Source: JBDRHL01 sp043816955 (lineage in GTDB: Bacteria; Planctomycetota; Phycisphaerae; Sedimentisphaerales; CAYZTY01). From it: DNA of 16,999 nucleotides. The notes beneath the pieces were generated by a model. The model did not search any database and was not told the DNA's origin. It was given only the letters and a program-made list of their open reading frames with translations. The stretch is taken from positions 1 to 16,999 of the forward strand of contig JBDRHL010000004.1 of assembly GCA_043816955.1 (NCBI GenBank), in the 5' to 3' direction. The translations under genes were made by a program, and so were the position numbers. This document shows positions 13,806 to 16,999 of the stretch, piece after piece (the first letter of the stretch is position 1; the number at the start of each line of letters is the position of its first letter).

Positions 13806-16001
13806 ATGAAAAAACAGGTTGGACATATTGGTTTGTTGTTGGCTATTTGTTTTGTGCTCTTGTTCGCCATCAGCCAGGCTGATGCTCACGAGTGGGGTTA
13901 CTGGCCTGCCGATTTGAGCCTGGATCGTACAGTTAATTTTGGTGATTTTGTTATTCTCGCTGGTGAATGGCTCAACGATACTGATTCAAACGATCTCGGG
14001 CAGATGGCCGAGCAGTGGCTCTACTGCAGCGACGCCAATAATTCCGACTGTCATGAGCCTGCTCATTATACTGACGGCATACTTTATCTGCCCGGTGAAG
14101 TTGAAATTGAGTTGCTGACAAGCGGCAACGTGTTCCAAGGCATAGGCCAAGTAAGTATACGAGGCACGCTTGTTCGAAATGGCAATACTCCCATGAATGT
14201 TAAAATAGATACTGTCGCATATCCAATCTATTCTACCGTCTATTATGCCCAGGTTCTCCTGGATAGTGTTCAGATCCATACTGATGGTCTTGGGGCGGAC
14301 ATTTTTACGACTCTCGACAGGGGAAACGGCTTATTCGACAACCTGACATGGATATTTCGCAGCATCTCCAACTCATGGGATGGCCATAATGCATCAGGTT
14401 TTAGCTATTCTTTCAGGTTCCAGAGTATCTATCGCCAGGTGCATAAAATAATTGAAACCGGGACATGGTCTCTTGACGGCACAGTCAACGGCAGAACATT
14501 CGCCACACAGCGCGAATCTTACGGCCGGAGAAGCAGTCATGCGGTAACTATCGATACTTCAACAGAACTGGAACGTTGGAATTATTTGTTCAGCTATAAG
14601 GTTGCGCCTGAAAGCAGAATCGCCACAAATGACTTGATCGACTACCTGGAAATGCCTGGCAAGTGCCTTGTACGCAATCTTTCAGATTTTCAAATAACAT
14701 ATATAGAAACGTATCGCTATCCGGGCGATTCGGAGATAACCTGCGAGGAGCACTATGTAACTCCGAAGGCGTACGATTTTGCCACGGTTCCGATGGAAAT
14801 ACACCTTTATGACCGTTCCGGCCAGAACGCCTGGATACAGGCACGCGAATACGTCCTGCAGCTTATCTATGAGGCCGCCGACATGACCGGCTATGAGCAG
14901 GACCCCATGCCGATGATGGCGATACCTGACCTCGCCGAACTGGGCAACCCTCGCGATTTGTCGGCACTGGTCAACAAGATTAAGAATAAAGGTATTCAGG
15001 GTGTATGGGTCTGGGCCAGATGGCAGACTGACTGGTCGGTGTATGGTCAGCCGGGCGATTTAAGCCATTCGGTCCATGACATTGAATGGGCTACGAACAA
15101 ATACGATGTCAGCGCGCTGTCGCAGTTTTGTCAGTTAGCCAACGCAGAAGGAATAAAGGTCTGCATGTGGACACCCGGAGGACATCTGTCCACACGTTCG
15201 CCGCTGAGGTCGAGCTACCCTTCATGGATTACCTACAAGTACGGCGGTCAGCCGTTTACATATGTTTATTCCGAAGTGGGAGGGAACAACTTTGCTGCCG
15301 GCCTGGGGGCACATATATTAAACAAACTACAGGCACGTCAGTCAGAGGTGCTTTTCGCGGGCATCTGGTTAGACAGCTTCCAGGTATTCGGTGCCGAAAG
15401 CATCAACTACGGCGACGGAATCTGGACGCCAAATTTTGACGGGGCGGTTGAGTTTGTAAAGCAGGCACGGACACAGCTGGGTCTGACCGTTATGTCAGAG
15501 ACCGGTTTCCCACTTGGGCTTTCTTCAAGCACCGGCACATATAATCCGAGTGAGCCGCTGTTTCAGGGTAAAGAGTGGACTGCATATAAGACAAATAAAT
15601 ATCACTGTTACCAGCAGTCACCGGGGCATCCATCTTATAACCCTGTCAGTTCCGCAATGTACTTCCGCCTGCTGGCTTATAAAGCAGCCATGATATTCCT
15701 AGAATCGGAATGGGATAGCGATTCAGGTCTTTTGAGCATTGGCGTTTATGCAAATAAGGCGTATAGAAACTCACAGCAGTTTATGAAAAAATGCGTCGCT
15801 CTGGATAATGATCGCGGGACTGTCTGGTATAGCGAAGACGGTTCTGCCGCAGTTCTGTGGACGTTTAACTCGAATACGATTGATCTGGGCAGAAATATCG
15901 CTACCGCTGTCGACGCTACATGGGGTTATAACGTTTCATTTACCGGTAGTACCATAACGCCGGGGGCAATAAAAGTAACCCTTATTACCTTTGTGGAATA
16001 G
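13806..16001 (+). CDS. Secreted glycosidase-like TIM-barrel protein with N-terminal dockerin-like segment
   Basis: A 731-residue exported protein, signal peptide about 1-27 (ends A-D-A-H). Residues 30-82 are a dockerin-like segment (P-A-D-L-S-L-D-R-T-V-N-F-G-D-F then G-E-W-L; a second helix ends E-Q-W-L-Y-C) placed before the enzyme rather than at the usual C-terminus; the second loop is degenerate. Residues 90-730 match the leftward 710-residue protein across its length. Shared points: G-V-W-V-W-A-R-W-Q (399-407), N-K-Y-D-V (431-435), G-I-W-L-D-S-F (519-525, Asp523), M-S-E (563-565, Glu565), and Y-A-N-K-A-Y near 648-653. It is probably a polysaccharide-acting enzyme of an unnamed glycosidase-like family; activity is inference. 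The ATG at 13806 has no clear ribosome site. The next gene follows after 38 bases. Confidence 0.75.
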   Translation: MKKQVGHIGLLLAICFVLLFAISQADAHEWGYWPADLSLDRTVNFGDFVILAGEWLNDTDSNDLGQMAEQWLYCSDANNSDCHEPAHYTDGILYLPGEVEIELLTSGNVFQGIGQVSIRGTLVRNGNTPMNVKIDTVAYPIYSTVYYAQVLLDSVQIHTDGLGADIFTTLDRGNGLFDNLTWIFRSISNSWDGHNASGFSYSFRFQSIYRQVHKIIETGTWSLDGTVNGRTFATQRESYGRRSSHAVTIDTSTELERWNYLFSYKVAPESRIATNDLIDYLEMPGKCLVRNLSDFQITYIETYRYPGDSEITCEEHYVTPKAYDFATVPMEIHLYDRSGQNAWIQAREYVLQLIYEAADMTGYEQDPMPMMAIPDLAELGNPRDLSALVNKIKNKGIQGVWVWARWQTDWSVYGQPGDLSHSVHDIEWATNKYDVSALSQFCQLANAEGIKVCMWTPGGHLSTRSPLRSSYPSWITYKYGGQPFTYVYSEVGGNNFAAGLGAHILNKLQARQSEVLFAGIWLDSFQVFGAESINYGDGIWTPNFDGAVEFVKQARTQLGLTVMSETGFPLGLSSSTGTYNPSEPLFQGKEWTAYKTNKYHCYQQSPGHPSYNPVSSAMYFRLLAYKAAMIFLESEWDSDSGLLSIGVYANKAYRNSQQFMKKCVALDNDRGTVWYSEDGSAAVLWTFNSNTIDLGRNIATAVDATWGYNVSFTGSTITPGAIKVTLITFVE

Positions 16002-16039
16002 TTTTTTGTTTGATATACCAATGAAAGGAGTATAGCACG

Positions 16040-16999
16040 ATGCTTAAGGGCAGGAACAAAACCACCCTTGACGGTTTTACGCTGGTCGAACTGCTGGTTG
16101 TTATCGCGGTTATAGCGGTATTACTTTCTATCCTTGTCCCAGCCCTTAATAAGGCAAGGGAACATGCCAGAAGGGTTATATGCGGCTCTAACATGCACCA
16201 GTGGTCCCTGGCGCTGAATTCATATTCAATGGAAAACGAAGGCGAGTTGCCCACTATCGGGTCCTGTGTTTACCTTTACAGCCTGAATGCTTCCGAAGAA
16301 TCACAGCAAAACGAATGGCGGCAGACCCACGGCAGTCTGGCTGGTTTTCGCAGGACGTATTATTTCGGCTATGTGATGTATCCGTATATAAAAGATATTC
16401 CGAACATCGGCAGATGCCCAAGCAACCCGACATGGCGTAATTCCGATCTGGACATGTGGGCACAAAGCCTCACTGGAGGCAAGGTCGTAAGAGACCGCGA
16501 CGGCCAGTACAACAGCCAGTACTGCTTCTTTATTAACTCCAGACGCATTAGCGGGGTATACGATTACAGCCTTGCAAGTGGCCACGGCTATGTAGCTAAA
16601 AATGTCCCGCATGCTAAACAGGCTTCTCAAGGCAGAACCGGCAACCTGATACTCGCACAGGATATGACGTACGCCATGAACGATGTTTACCTGAAATGGT
16701 TTTATCCACAAAGCCGCTGGTTCAACCATGTAAAAGGAGGAAATCCTACAGGTACCGGATTCACCAAGCGTCCATCCGGCGGACAGGCTTCTTATGATGA
16801 CAAACTTGCGTTCAGGAGAAAATACTTCGGTGGTGCAAACGTCCTGTACCTTCAAGGCAATGTCAAATGGGTCCGCGGCGAGAATCTCGACTATTATGCC
16901 ATGCCCGGCATGGGACACCCCGCTGCAGGCGGTATGCCGATCCTCGGGTATCCATTTTTCCCGAAAGGCGGCCCAGGGATGTATCCAATCGATCCGCGA
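16040..16999 (+). CDS. Prepilin-type N-terminal protein, H-X9-DG-like (3' end outside window)
   Basis: The frame is open for 320 codons to the window edge with no stop, so the C-terminus is missing. An AAAGGAG site at 16024-16030 precedes the ATG by nine bases. Gly12 is followed by F-T-L-V-E-L-L-V-V-I-A-V-I-A-V-L-L-S-I-L-V-P-A-L, a near-consensus prepilin peptidase site with Glu at mature position 5, then K-A-R-E-x-A-R-R and a C-G-S-N-M-H-Q-W helix. The family's closing motif appears as G-G-A-N-V-L-Y-L-Q-G-N-V-K-W-V, with Gln-Gly in place of Asp-Gly. It is a paralog in architecture, not close in sequence, of the pseudopilin at 1097. Its place 38 bases after the glycosidase-like gene suggests co-expression with the carbohydrate locus. 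Confidence 0.85.
   Translation, partial: MLKGRNKTTLDGFTLVELLVVIAVIAVLLSILVPALNKAREHARRVICGSNMHQWSLALNSYSMENEGELPTIGSCVYLYSLNASEESQQNEWRQTHGSLAGFRRTYYFGYVMYPYIKDIPNIGRCPSNPTWRNSDLDMWAQSLTGGKVVRDRDGQYNSQYCFFINSRRISGVYDYSLASGHGYVAKNVPHAKQASQGRTGNLILAQDMTYAMNDVYLKWFYPQSRWFNHVKGGNPTGTGFTKRPSGGQASYDDKLAFRRKYFGGANVLYLQGNVKWVRGENLDYYAMPGMGHPAAGGMPILGYPFFPKGGPGMYPIDPR

Noticed and set aside
1..16999. CRISPR array, tRNA or rRNA gene
   Set aside because: No regular short direct repeats with spacers, no cloverleaf-like sequence and no rRNA-like segments were noticed on either strand.

Overview
The window looks like a chromosomal piece from a Planctomycetota bacterium, most likely class Phycisphaerae (Sedimentisphaerales-like). 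The grounds are a combination of signatures: proteins with PEP-CTERM sorting tails, extracellular proteins with dockerin-like D-x-D-x-D-V-D repeats that end in a conserved Trp-Leu, prepilin-type proteins of the degenerate H-X9-DG kind, a GntR/LacI hybrid regulator, and remnants of serine recombinase and IS1380-type elements. This is inference from protein style; no rRNA or tRNA gene is present. No CRISPR array was seen.

Layout. 1-832 holds two leftward genes: a cut-off secreted coiled-coil protein (possible porin N-terminus) and a small Cys/His-rich membrane-anchored protein. 1097-4963 is a tight rightward cluster: a pseudopilin, a six-helix ECF-S-like membrane protein, a TrmO/TsaA-family protein with a His-rich tail, and two tandem paralogous secreted proteins, one ending in PEP-CTERM and the other in a dockerin-like domain. 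5141-6535 is a mosaic of broken mobile-element and restriction-modification pieces: a transposase N-terminus fused to unrelated sequence, a serine recombinase lacking its catalytic front, a DNA methyltransferase-like tail, the 5' part of an IS1380 transposase with a one-base insertion in an A7 run, and a coiled-coil tail.

6573-16001 reads as a carbohydrate-related locus. A large secreted TIM-barrel-type, glycosidase-like protein (leftward) is divergent from a GntR/LacI-type regulator. The shared intergenic region has two palindromes and a strong sigma70-like promoter for the regulator. Downstream come a one-module PEP-CTERM protein, an 898-residue protein with three copies of the same module plus dockerin-like and CBM9/DOMON-like domains, and a second glycosidase-like protein that is a diverged paralog of the first and carries its dockerin-like segment at the N-terminus. 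A second pseudopilin (16040 on) runs off the end.

Working model (inference): the regulator senses a sugar released from a polysaccharide and controls at least the divergent enzyme. The enzymes and modular binding proteins act outside the cytoplasm and are retained by two sorting or assembly schemes, PEP-CTERM and dockerin-like tails. The ~180-residue module (present four times) and the two-member enzyme family are the parts that seem least described.
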